Assembly: GCF_001718415.1 (NCBI RefSeq)
Contig: NZ_CP013377.1
Location: forward strand, 2,108,001 to 2,172,000
Length of the DNA: 64,000 nt
DNA from: Burkholderia pseudomultivorans
GTDB lineage: Bacteria; Pseudomonadota; Gammaproteobacteria; Burkholderiales; Burkholderiaceae
Direction of reading: 5' to 3'
Positions 55,327 through 62,500 of the stretch are shown one piece after another. The position numbers and the translations under genes are program-made. The notes under the pieces are model-generated. The model did not search any database. It saw only the letters and a program-made list of their open reading frames with translations, and was not told the origin of the DNA. The first letter of the stretch is position 1, and each line of letters begins with the position of its first letter.

Positions 55327-56622
55327 TCAATGCGCCGGCGTCAGCGTCGCCGTGCGGGGGCGATAGAGCGCGAACGTCGCAAGCAGCGCGCACACCGCCG
55401 CGAAGCTCATCCAGTAGCCCGGTGCGGCCTTGTCGCCCGTCATGTGAATAAGCGCGGTCGAGACGGCCGGCGTGAAGCCCCCGAACACGGCCGTCGCGAG
55501 GCTGTAGGCGAGCGAGAAGCCTGCGACACGCACCTGCACGGGCATCACTTCCGTGAGCGCGACGACCATCGCCCCATTGTAGATGCCGTACATGAACGAG
55601 AGCCACAGCAGGACGAGCAGCATGTTGACGAACGACGGGGCGTGCGCGAGCAGCGACAGCGCCGGATAGGCGGTCACGATGGCAAGCGCCGTCATGCCGA
55701 CCAGCAGCGGCCGGCGGCCGAGCCGGTCGGACAGCGCACCGCCGATCGGCAGCCACACGAAATTCGACACGCCGACGCAGAGCGTCACCAGCAGGCTGTC
55801 GGCGGTGCTCAGATGCAACACCGTCTTGCCGAAGGTCGGCGCGTAGACCGTGATCAGATAGAAACTCGTGGTGGTCATCGCGACCAGCATCATGCCGGCG
55901 ACCACGACGCCCCGGTTCTGAACCAGCGTACCGAACACCTCCTTCATGCCCGGACGATGCCTGCGCGTCTTGAACGCTTCGGTCTCCTCCAGATTACGGC
56001 GCAGCATGAAGATGAACGGCACGATCATGCAGCCGACGAAGAACGGTACGCGCCATCCCCACGCGGCGATCGCCGATGCGCTCAGCCACTGATTGAGCGC
56101 GAAGCCGAGGCCCGCTGCGATGACGATCGCGACCTGCTGGCTGGCGGACTGCCAGCTCGTGAAAAAGCCCTTGCGGCCGGGAGTCGCCAGCTCGGCGAGA
56201 TAGACCGATACGCCGCCCAGCTCGGCGCCGGCGGAGAAGCCCTGCAGCAGCCGCCCGATCAGCACGAGCCCGGGCGCCAGCAGCCCGATCGTCGCGTAGC
56301 CCGGCACGAACGCGATCAGGATGGTGCCGCTCGCCATGATGGACAGCGTGACGATCAAGCCCTTGCGGCGGCCGACCTCGTCGATGTACGCGCCGAGCAC
56401 GATTGCGCCCAGCGGCCGCATCAGGAAGCCGGCGCCGAACACCGCGAAGGTCATCATCAACGATGCGAATTCGCTTTGCGCGGGAAAGAAGACATGGGCG
56501 ATCTGCGTGGCGTAGAAGCCGAACAGGAAGAAGTCGAACTGCTCGAGAAAGTTGCCGGCCGTGACGCGAAAGATCGCGGCGGCCTTGGAACGTTCGGCCG
56601 GAAGGCTGGACGAGGGGTGCAT
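55327..56622 (-). CDS. MFS organic acid:H+ symporter (citrate/tricarballylate, MHS family)
   Basis: 431 residues, 12 helices; matches CitA/TcuC in length. [24 protein letters not shown] is the MHS-family N-terminus, followed by [22 protein letters not shown] (motif A) and [28 protein letters not shown]. Such permeases bring citrate, tricarballylate or related acids in with protons. The ModA-like gene follows in the same unit. Three hundred bp upstream is the prophage attachment site, so its promoter lies in host DNA at 56623-56810. Confidence 0.9.
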   Translation of the reverse strand: MHPSSSLPAERSKAAAIFRVTAGNFLEQFDFFLFGFYATQIAHVFFPAQSEFASLMMTFAVFGAGFLMRPLGAIVLGAYIDEVGRRKGLIVTLSIMASGTILIAFVPGYATIGLLAPGLVLIGRLLQGFSAGAELGGVSVYLAELATPGRKGFFTSWQSASQQVAIVIAAGLGFALNQWLSASAIAAWGWRVPFFVGCMIVPFIFMLRRNLEETEAFKTRRHRPGMKEVFGTLVQNRGVVVAGMMLVAMTTTSFYLITVYAPTFGKTVLHLSTADSLLVTLCVGVSNFVWLPIGGALSDRLGRRPLLVGMTALAIVTAYPALSLLAHAPSFVNMLLVLLWLSFMYGIYNGAMVVALTEVMPVQVRVAGFSLAYSLATAVFGGFTPAVSTALIHMTGDKAAPGYWMSFAAVCALLATFALYRPRTATLTPAH

Positions 56623-56809
56623 CGGGGTGTCTCCTGAAAAACCTGAAATACGCGGGAGGGGGCTGGTCGATTGTCGTTTCCCGGAATGTTCGCCCGACGT
56701 CGATCAAACGATAAGTGCAATTTTTGGAAGGATTGATGCAGGGCGGCTATCAATCGGGACGGGCCTCGATGCGCCGACGCGCCCGGAATCCCTTTGACGC
56801 GCACGAAAC

Positions 56810-56841
56810 AAAAAACCCGCGAAGCCTTGCGGCATCGCGGG
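56810..56841 (-). terminator. tRNA gene terminator
   Basis: CCCGCGA (56816-56822) and TCGCGGG (56835-56841) form a stem followed on the minus strand by TTTTTTG. It lies 37 bp past the tRNA 3' remnant and is the natural terminator of the host tRNA gene. Confidence 0.85.
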
Positions 56842-56877
56842 TTTCGGGATTTCCTCGGATAAGCCTGGAAACGAATC

Positions 56878-56905
56878 TGGTGGGCCCGGCGGGGTTCGAA
56901 CCCGT
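56878..56905 (-). repeat. tRNA 3' remnant = prophage attachment site (att)
   Basis: On the minus strand the segment reads T-stem ACGGG, loop TTCGAAC, CCCGC, then acceptor CGGGCCC, discriminator A and CCA. This is a proper tRNA 3' end of 28 nt, but the bases 5' of it do not form an anticodon arm. The outermost T-stem pair is A-C, so the matching phage sequence replaced a base. The complete tRNA gene should be found at the other prophage end. Confidence 0.85.
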
Positions 56906-56990
56906 AGAAGCGGGGATGCTAGGGGTTCACAAGGGGATAAGTAGTTGATTCATATAGAAACGGCGTTCGTTCCATTCCCCTGAGATTCCC

Positions 56991-57710
56991 CTATTCCTCC
57001 CTGAATTCCTCCCCGGCATTTGCAACCAGAGAGTTAGCGGCGGCCGGCTCGGCCGCCATGTCCTCGGCTGGATAGAGCTGCAGCATCGCGCGTGCGGCTT
57101 CGAGGTTCGGCGTCGTGAGCCATTCCTCCCAGTCGTCCGGCCGTAGGATCACGACCGATCGCTTCTCCTCGCCGGGCCGGTGCATGCGCTTCATGATCGG
57201 ATGCTCGTCTCCGTTGACCGTGATCATCGCCATCGTATGCCGCTCGGCGCCGTCCGGATACTGCAGCGTCCGCCAGATGCCAGCGACGCAGAGCGGCCGC
57301 CAGCCGGCGAGCCCGATTCGGTACCGGATATGCTTCCCCGTCTCCCAGTTCGGCTCGTAGATCCACTTCGCCGGAATCAAGCAGCGCCGCCCCGCGCGCC
57401 ACGCCGGCGCGTACAGCGGCGACTGCCCAAGGTTATCATCGCGCACGTTCATCGTGCGGCGCATGATCGGCGGCTTGCGCCCCTGCGCCTTCGCTTTCTC
57501 GATGTTGGCCTTCTGAAGCGCACGCGGCCAGAAACCAAACCCGGCGATCAATGGCTTGAACTGCCCGTCGACGTAGCCGACGATCGGCGCGTCATAGTCC
57601 TGGTAGATCTCCGGCTTCCAAGGCGTCCAGCGGTACAGGTCACGGAAATTGTCGATCTTCAGTTCGTTCAGGCCCGGATCCTCGCCCGGCGCGTAGTAGT
57701 TCGTACACAC
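56991..57710 (-). CDS. SOS response-associated peptidase (SRAP, YedK/HMCES-like)
   Basis: 239 residues. SRAP catalytic residues are present: Cys2 after Met removal (MCTNY), Asn88 in TMNVRDD, Glu119 in WIYEPN and His177 in MKRMHRPGEEKRSVV. The protein crosslinks to abasic sites in single-stranded DNA through Cys2 and so protects replication forks. It is the first phage gene from the junction and its transcript would come from the right. The last residues (ANSLVANAGEEFREE) are variable. Phage copies could help phage replication or limit host damage. Confidence 0.92.
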   Translation of the reverse strand: MCTNYYAPGEDPGLNELKIDNFRDLYRWTPWKPEIYQDYDAPIVGYVDGQFKPLIAGFGFWPRALQKANIEKAKAQGRKPPIMRRTMNVRDDNLGQSPLYAPAWRAGRRCLIPAKWIYEPNWETGKHIRYRIGLAGWRPLCVAGIWRTLQYPDGAERHTMAMITVNGDEHPIMKRMHRPGEEKRSVVILRPDDWEEWLTTPNLEAARAMLQLYPAEDMAAEPAAANSLVANAGEEFREE

Positions 57711-57734
57711 TCGCTGGCCCCTCCAAAAACTGAA

Positions 57735-58106
57735 TCACCGGTTCGAAGGAAGCAGATCGAAATCGTCCGGCGGCTCCCCTTCCGGAGGAAACGAAACCTG
57801 CTCGATCGGCATGACCGGACCGCTCAACCACTCGTCCAGTGCGGTGCATACGATGTCATACGCCTCGTCAAACGCCGAACCCTCCGGTTGGCCAGGGGCA
57901 TCAGGAAACCGGCTTCGGCCAATTTCCACCATCCCCGAGTCCAGATACCCATACTTGCCGAGCTGGCCGTCTTTGCAAAGCGCGTCGTAACTGCTTGCGT
58001 CGTAGTCCACCAGCATGATCGACATGTCGTCGACGATCCGGAATTTGCAGTACGCGATACACCAGTCGATAAAAGCTCGCTGCACCACCGTCATCGGCCT
58101 TGGCAT
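57735..58106 (-). CDS. Phage hypothetical protein, 123 residues
   Basis: Unrecognised. GGGAGGTGCC just before ATG 58106 is an excellent ribosome site and settles the start over in-frame ATG 58154. The protein is acidic (many Asp/Glu in EGEPPDDFDLLPSN) and begins MPRPMTVVQRAFIDWCIAYC; two or three Cys are present. It ends 24 bp before the SRAP gene on the same strand, so the two are probably co-transcribed. It is divergent from the gene at 58181. No signal or helix. Function unknown. Confidence 0.7.
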   Translation of the reverse strand: MPRPMTVVQRAFIDWCIAYCKFRIVDDMSIMLVDYDASSYDALCKDGQLGKYGYLDSGMVEIGRSRFPDAPGQPEGSAFDEAYDIVCTALDEWLSGPVMPIEQVSFPPEGEPPDDFDLLPSNR

Positions 58107-58180
58107 GGCACCTCCCGGTCCCCCAAATGCGCCGCCGATCGGTATCGACAGCAACCCTATTTTTGAGACTTGACGAGGTC

Positions 58181-58855
58181 ATGATACAGCGCGATAAACT
58201 GTATATCCATACAGTAATTCCGCGCATCATGATCTTGCCCCCATTTGACCCGCCGAAGTTCGACGAGATGTCGACATGGTGGCGCACCTGCACTTACGCC
58301 GAGGTTCACCGTCTGATCTTGGAGGTGCTCCACCTGCGGATTACGTTGGGCGAGATGAGCGACCTTACCGGTGACGCAAAGCGCATGATCGCGTACCTCG
58401 AACAAGCCGACACGCTGAAATACGCTGCGCCGTTGCGCCGCCTGGCAATCAAGCTCGACAAAGAAATCACGCGCGCTGGCCGCCTGGGAAATCCCCGCGC
58501 ACCGATTGCACCGTTCTCCGACGAATGGCGCGCGCGCGAAGCGATGAGATGCCGGCTCCGCGACACCCCAGGCGAACCCGATCCCGGCTCCGACAAGGCG
58601 ACGAAGTTGCCCGAATTCCAGCGCATATCATGGTCCGAATTGCGCGACACATGGAGCACCCACACCTACAAGAAAAATCGTCCGCTTGCACTGGAACAGC
58701 GCTTGGTGCTGGAGATCGTGCATGTGCGTCGCGTCCTGCGGCTCATGGAAAAGATGGTCTGCGCCGCCGAGTTGGAATCGAGGAAGAACGGCTCCCCCGA
58801 CTTGTTCGCACTTGACCAGCTCCGTCGCATGATCGACGGCACAGTCGTGGACTGA
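58181..58855 (+). CDS. Phage hypothetical protein with internal duplication, 224 residues
   Basis: Unrecognised, mostly helical and basic. Two similar segments occur: around 36-52 (TCTYAEVHRLILEVLHLR) and around 160-185 (THTYKKN...LEQRLVLEIVHVRRVLRL), followed by PLRRLAIKL and LDQLRRMID. This suggests a duplicated helical module. GAGG before ATG 58181 supports that start; ATG 58229 is an alternative. It is the only rightward gene here, transcribed away from the SRAP unit, and ends at a two-way terminator. Function unknown. Confidence 0.7.
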   Translation: MIQRDKLYIHTVIPRIMILPPFDPPKFDEMSTWWRTCTYAEVHRLILEVLHLRITLGEMSDLTGDAKRMIAYLEQADTLKYAAPLRRLAIKLDKEITRAGRLGNPRAPIAPFSDEWRAREAMRCRLRDTPGEPDPGSDKATKLPEFQRISWSELRDTWSTHTYKKNRPLALEQRLVLEIVHVRRVLRLMEKMVCAAELESRKNGSPDLFALDQLRRMIDGTVVD

Positions 58856-58925
58856 ACACGTCTGCTGTGGATGCACCACAGCAACTCCGAAGGCAATCTG
58901 CACGGAGCAGCGAAAATTCCGCGCC

Positions 58926-58959
58926 GCAAAAAACTAAACCCGCGCAAGGCGAGTTTAGT
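58926..58959. terminator. Bidirectional terminator
   Basis: ACTAAAC (58933-58939) and GTTTAGT (58953-58959) form a 7-bp stem flanked by A-runs on the left and on the right (TAAAAATC). U-tract after the stem on the minus strand is TTTTTTG; the plus strand side has no T-run, so it mainly serves leftward transcripts. It lies 78 bp past the 58181 gene. Confidence 0.55.
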
Positions 58960-59053
58960 AAAAATCGACGACAAAATAGATTCCGCAAACGTTAAAATCA
59001 GTCGATCTGTTATTTGTAATACGATTAATGGTTGTATCTTTAATTAACAGTAT

Positions 59054-59082
59054 TTCAAAAAATTACTTCCCGCCCCTATACT
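59054..59082 (+). promoter_or_regulatory. Sigma70-like promoter of a candidate phage RNA
   Basis: TTCAAA (59054-59059), 17-bp spacer, TATACT (59077-59082). It lies in the AT-richest part of the window (58960-59070) and points right toward a strong terminator 42 bp beyond the expected start. Confidence 0.55.
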
Positions 59083-59088
59083 GTGCAT

Positions 59089-59161
59089 GCACCCACCCTC
59101 GTGCCTGAGAAAGGTGCTTTGGAGTCCCGACCACTACCCCCGTGGTGGTCGGGACCTTTTT
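59089..59161 (+). ncRNA. Candidate small RNA (about 73 nt) in the prophage
   Basis: Starts about 7 nt after the promoter at 59054-59082 and ends with a near-perfect intrinsic terminator: GTCCCGACCAC (59125-59134 region) paired with GTGGTCGGGAC (59145-59155), then CTTTTT. The intervening 35 nt lack a convincing protein. An overlapping 104-codon frame (59083-59397) has no recognisable features and reads through the terminator. RNA status is an inference. Confidence 0.45.
59124..59161 (+). terminator. Strong intrinsic terminator
   Basis: An 11-bp GC-rich stem (GTCCCGACCAC with GTGGTCGGGAC, 59124-59155) followed by CTTTTT on the plus strand. It is 39 bp past the predicted start of the candidate RNA. 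Confidence 0.85.
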
Positions 59162-59311
59162 GGGGCAACACGGGCCATCCAATCGTAGTCGAAGTCCGGC
59201 CCCCTTCTATAGAGGAAACTCTCCAAACGGCGCGAACCCCGACTACGTTACGCGGTGGATTCACACCTCTGAGACTTAGCGATGGAGCCGCCGCTCGTCC
59301 AGGCGCCCTCT
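59162..59311. other. Short unassigned stretch before the lipoprotein gene
   Basis: 150 bp between the candidate RNA and the lipoprotein stop on the opposite strand. Contains TATAGAGGAAAC but no gene that I can support. Confidence 0.4.
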
Positions 59312-60178
59312 CTATTTCTTCACGGGTTCGATTCCCCAGCACTGAGCGGACCGCCCATCTTCCGGGATGGCTTCCGGGTTGTACTTGCACTTGTTGATCG
59401 TGTCGAGCGCAACGTTATAGCGAGCGACCAGGGGATCGGCAATGCTGTCGACATACGCTGCCTGCGCGGTCGCATTCGGCGTTTGACAATCGCTTCCCAT
59501 CTGGTCCGGTGTCGGCCGAGTTCCGCCAATCGCATTCCCGATGTTGTCGCCGCTCGCTCCCAGTGCGTACCAAAGTGCCTCCGTAGCAGTGAGAATCTTG
59601 TAACCCGATGCGTCGAGCTTGTCGGGCAGACACGACATCACCGGGTTCGCGTAGAACACCACATTGCCCTTGATGTACTCGCGGGCGGCAAATACGCGAA
59701 TGTCCTTGTAAAACTGATCGGCCATCGCTTTCTTTTCCGGCGTGTCGATATACCCCGTCATGTCGTCATACTGGAAGTTCACCAACGTCCACGTCGAAAT
59801 ATTGACTTTGGCGGCAAAGATGTCGTTGAGTGTCGGCCCCACGCCATCGTTCTCGCTCATAACGATGTCGTGCAGCTTCGACCCGTTGACGATACCGGGA
59901 TATACCGCAATGTCCGCGCCTCGCGCCTTGAAGGCGTCCTGAAGCGCCGTGATTGTCGGCTGCACATCGCCAGAAGAATCGCCCTGTGAAGGCGAGGAAC
60001 TGGAAACATCGGTTGCCGCGGCCATTGCTCGCGCGCGCTTTGTCGCAACGAGCGGGACACCCGAATATGTGAGCTTGATCGCCGGTCCTGACGGTGCAGG
60101 ACCGCCGTCATCGCCGCCGCCACACGCGGAAAGGGAAAAGCAGACAGGAAACGCGAGTGCTGCGAGGATTTTCTTCAT
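59312..60178 (-). CDS. Prophage lipoprotein of unknown function
   Basis: 288 residues. Signal peptide ending in lipobox LSAC (Cys19), then GGGDDGGPAPSG linker and a soluble domain with Cys pairs (SCLPDK, SDCQTP, KCKYNPE, QCWGIEP). The domain is not recognised. It is separated from the lysis genes by 61 bp and faces them on the same strand, so it could be a late-transcribed cargo gene or have its own promoter (TAGTTAATATC at 60199-60209). Such lipoprotein 'morons' in prophages often alter the host surface, for example superinfection exclusion; here this is speculation. Confidence 0.75.
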   Translation of the reverse strand: MKKILAALAFPVCFSLSACGGGDDGGPAPSGPAIKLTYSGVPLVATKRARAMAAATDVSSSSPSQGDSSGDVQPTITALQDAFKARGADIAVYPGIVNGSKLHDIVMSENDGVGPTLNDIFAAKVNISTWTLVNFQYDDMTGYIDTPEKKAMADQFYKDIRVFAAREYIKGNVVFYANPVMSCLPDKLDASGYKILTATEALWYALGASGDNIGNAIGGTRPTPDQMGSDCQTPNATAQAAYVDSIADPLVARYNVALDTINKCKYNPEAIPEDGRSAQCWGIEPVKK

Positions 60179-60239
60179 GTCTTGATTGGTCTCAGGCGCT
60201 AGTTAATATCTTTCACTTCTGCGTATCGCAGTTTACAGA

Positions 60240-60728
60240 TTAGTTACCCAGCCTGTCATCTGCGAATTTCAGGGCGTCGTAGTCAGCTTGGCACTGCTGG
60301 CCGGCAATGCCCCGCTCGTCAGCGATTTTCGCCAGATCTCCCGCTCGCGCATCAGCCCGGCCGAACAAGTCGGCAAGCAGATCGAGGGCGTCACCGGTTG
60401 TCTGGCCTCCGGCCTGAGTGGCGGAATCACGAACCCGCCCGATGAGTTCGGCGACTTGCTTGCGCAGGCCGTCAGCAGCAGAAGCAGCAGCGGCAGCATC
60501 AGCGCGCGCCAAATCTCGTTTTTTCGATGCATCTTCAGCATTTCCCTGTTGTTGGCGAGCGATCCGGTCGCTCTCGTCCCGCTCGGCAACGAGATCCCGA
60601 ATTCGCTTCGCCTGCGTTTCGACCACGGCCGATTGATCGGCATCGCGGTGCCCCTTGAAGTAGCCGCCGGCCGAGCCGACGACGATCGCCACGATGACGG
60701 CGAGCCAGAAACGAGGATCGGCCAACAT
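60240..60728 (-). CDS. Rz-like inner membrane spanin (DUF2514)
   Basis: 162 residues. N-terminal anchor ADPRFWLAVIVAIVVGSAGGYF followed by a long Ala/Arg/Asp-rich coiled coil (QAKRIRDLVAERDESDRIAR to LRKQVAELIGRVRDS), the i-spanin organisation. It links inner and outer membranes at the last step of lysis with Rz1. ATG 60728 overlaps the endolysin stop as TGATG, giving translational coupling. A shorter frame-shifted Rz1 gene lies entirely inside it. Confidence 0.85.
   Translation of the reverse strand: MLADPRFWLAVIVAIVVGSAGGYFKGHRDADQSAVVETQAKRIRDLVAERDESDRIARQQQGNAEDASKKRDLARADAAAAASAADGLRKQVAELIGRVRDSATQAGGQTTGDALDLLADLFGRADARAGDLAKIADERGIAGQQCQADYDALKFADDRLGN
60269..60532 (-). CDS. Rz1-like outer membrane spanin lipoprotein, embedded in Rz
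   Basis: 87 residues in a different frame inside the Rz gene. Signal peptide ALMLPLLLLLLTAC with lipobox LTAC, then a Pro/Ser-rich segment (SPNSSGGFVIPPLRPEARQP), as in lambda Rz1. The start is uncertain among ATG 60541, 60532 and 60499; 60532 has GGGAA upstream. The completely nested position is a hallmark of spanin pairs. Outer-leaflet location and complex with Rz are known for the family. Confidence 0.75.
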   Translation of the reverse strand: MHRKNEIWRALMLPLLLLLLTACASKSPNSSGGFVIPPLRPEARQPVTPSICLPTCSAGLMREREIWRKSLTSGALPASSAKLTTTP

Positions 60729-61225
60729 CACAACCCCCGTTCGCACAAGGCACGCTCGAACTTGCGACGCTCCACCAATCCCGGCAATACGCGACCACCG
60801 CCGTAGATCCATTGCGGCTTACCTGTGTCGGATTCGTTCATCGCTCGGCATGCCCCCTTCCAGTTGCCCGCGTTGAATCGCTTCGCGGTCGTGCTGCGGC
60901 AATACGCACCAACACCAATGTTGTAGGCAAAGCTCACACCGGCCGCGAGCTGATACGGATGCCCTTTCAGACCCGGTGTGCACTTCAGTGCCGGCTCCGC
61001 ATGTTCGATGAGGCGCTGTTCAAGCCGAGCAACGCATTCGTCGTGCGTGAAGCGCTGGCCGAGCTTCACATCTTTCGTGTCGCCAAAGCATCCAGTGACG
61101 ATCCCGATTGGGTCAGGCCCAGCGACCAGCACCTCGCCCTCGAACTTCGGAACCATCGAAAAAAGAAGGGCTGCCGCAGCAGCCCCCACCACACCGACAA
61201 GCGTCTTCTTCGGCACTTCAGCCAT
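60728..61225 (-). CDS. SAR endolysin (phage lysozyme, GH24)
   Basis: 165 residues, the length of phage 21 R. N-terminal signal-arrest-release segment TLVGVVGAAAAALLFSMV keeps it membrane-tethered and inactive until the membrane is depolarised. Catalytic Glu-8aa-Asp-5aa-Thr is present in FEGEVLVAGPDPIGIVTGCFG, and YNIGVGAYCRSTTAKRFN plus YGGGRVLPGLVERRKFERALC are typical. It cleaves peptidoglycan to trigger lysis. It starts 8 bp inside the holin gene, so the lysis genes are translationally coupled. Confidence 0.93.
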   Translation of the reverse strand: MAEVPKKTLVGVVGAAAAALLFSMVPKFEGEVLVAGPDPIGIVTGCFGDTKDVKLGQRFTHDECVARLEQRLIEHAEPALKCTPGLKGHPYQLAAGVSFAYNIGVGAYCRSTTAKRFNAGNWKGACRAMNESDTGKPQWIYGGGRVLPGLVERRKFERALCERGL

Positions 61226-61430
61226 CGTGCTTCCCCATCTCCAAGATGCGCATATCCGACTCGCGCTGTTCGCGGCGATCCTTCCGCCACATAAAAAAGA
61301 AGTTGAGTCCGAAGGTCGCCATCGCCGTCAAAATGCCGACGATCACCCCGATATCAGTCAACGTCAGCGATGACGCCACAGCCGTAACACTCCCTACGTA
61401 GCTCGCGACTTCAGTTGGACTCGCTCGCAT
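61218..61430 (-). CDS. Pinholin-like holin (S21 type)
   Basis: 70 residues with two hydrophobic segments: a weakly hydrophobic, Ser/Gly/Ala-rich first one (VASYVGSVTAVASSL) and a stronger second one (GVIVGILTAMATFGLNFFFM), then a charged cytoplasmic tail (WRKDRREQRESD). This resembles the phage 21 pinholin, whose TM1 is a SAR domain and which makes small depolarising holes. The pairing with a SAR endolysin supports this. GGGGAAC precedes the ATG. It is the first gene of the lysis cassette. Confidence 0.85.
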   Translation of the reverse strand: MRASPTEVASYVGSVTAVASSLTLTDIGVIVGILTAMATFGLNFFFMWRKDRREQRESDMRILEMGKHDG

Positions 61431-61472
61431 CTGTTCCCCGTAATGAAAAGGGCCGCTCAGTTAAGCGGCCCG

Positions 61473-62195
61473 TCACACAATCCCTGTCCCATCCAGCACC
61501 ATGAAGCGCTGGCGCCACTGCTCTCTAAATCCGGAAAATCCGGGCTTTCTCCCGCCTCCGTACATCGTTGTTCCCCAACTTATCGTTTTGCCGCTGACCC
61601 GAATCGACGTGAGTTCGACACCCGCAGGGGAATAGCTCCATCCGACGTGGACCGGATAAATGGCCGACACAATGACCGGCACACCGTACGTCCGGGAATT
61701 CCATTTTGGATTTGGCGCGTCGGCAGACACCCAACCTGTCCCTGGAGGAAAGTACTCGTCAAAGATAACGTCGAGCACGCGGAGGAACGGCTTCGAAGAA
61801 TCTGCGATGAGATCCCCGCGCTCGTTGAACACCTGTAAGCCGAACCTGCCGGAAGCCACAGGTACACGATCGAACAGAAAAAAGTAGACGGTACACTCGC
61901 GCTCCGTAACGAAACGCAGCGTATATGCCGATCCACTAACTTCCGTGCTCCAGATCGTGATCCCCACGCCATCCGACGCAAACACACCGTACATCGGCCC
62001 AGCCGTTGAGGTGAATGTGAAGGAGACATTCGGCAGGTTCGCACCGAAGGAAATCCCGGCATCGTTGACCACGAAAGGCAGGCCGGTCGTCACCGACTGC
62101 CCCGCCATCGCCTGCACCATTTGATAGTTCGGGGTGGAGCCATCAATCTGATACACGCCCGAATCAGTGAACGCCTGAAATCCTGCTCCCATCAA
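61473..62195 (-). CDS. Phage tail-region hypothetical protein, 240 residues
   Basis: Unrecognised by name; beta-rich with Gly/Thr/Val segments (SFTFTSTAGPMYGVFASDG, YTLRFVTERECTVYFFLF). The C-terminal region (SWGTTMYGGGRKPGFSGFREQWRQRFMVLDG) is shared with small tail-associated proteins of Burkholderia siphophages. It lies directly after the 102-residue gene with 4-bp overlap and precedes the holin, in the tail-to-lysis position. Probably a tail fibre accessory; inferred from location. Confidence 0.65.
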   Translation of the reverse strand: MMGAGFQAFTDSGVYQIDGSTPNYQMVQAMAGQSVTTGLPFVVNDAGISFGANLPNVSFTFTSTAGPMYGVFASDGVGITIWSTEVSGSAYTLRFVTERECTVYFFLFDRVPVASGRFGLQVFNERGDLIADSSKPFLRVLDVIFDEYFPPGTGWVSADAPNPKWNSRTYGVPVIVSAIYPVHVGWSYSPAGVELTSIRVSGKTISWGTTMYGGGRKPGFSGFREQWRQRFMVLDGTGIV

Positions 62196-62500
62196 TACAC
62201 CCCGAAAACGATCCAGCCCGGAACCTGCTTATACGCATTCGACCCACTCGCGTTGCCGCTATAGGACCAGCTCACACCGAACCTGTCGATCGAGACTACA
62301 GGCGACGGCTCCGCACCTGATACTCGATAGAAAATCCTGTCCGGCATGAAGGACCAGAACGGTTCACCGCCGGACAGGTCGGCCGCAATAGATCCGTTAT
62401 TCCCGTCTACGCGGACGATGCCGACTACCCGACCCGCGCGCGACTGCGCGTCGAGAATGGGACGGCCGGCACCGTCAAAAATCTGGAGTCCGGCCGCCAT
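62192..62500 (-). CDS. Phage tail-region hypothetical protein, 102 residues
   Basis: Small beta-rich protein beginning MAAGLQIFDGAGRPILDAQSRAG, a start seen in tail-assembly accessory proteins of related phages. GSIAADLSGGEPFWSFMPDRIF and WSYSGNASGSNAYKQVPGWIVFG follow. ATG 62500 overlaps the gpJ stop codon (TGATG), so translation is coupled. The overlap with the next gene (62192) is 4 bp. Function unknown. Confidence 0.65.
   Translation of the reverse strand: MAAGLQIFDGAGRPILDAQSRAGRVVGIVRVDGNNGSIAADLSGGEPFWSFMPDRIFYRVSGAEPSPVVSIDRFGVSWSYSGNASGSNAYKQVPGWIVFGVY

Noticed and set aside
56878..56990. A complete tRNA gene at the prophage junction
   Set aside because: Only the T-arm and acceptor 3' half are present; no D-arm or anticodon arm can be folded to the right.
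59083..59397. 104-codon plus-strand frame in the phage interval
   Set aside because: It runs through a strong terminator and overlaps the lipoprotein gene antisense; no domain is seen.
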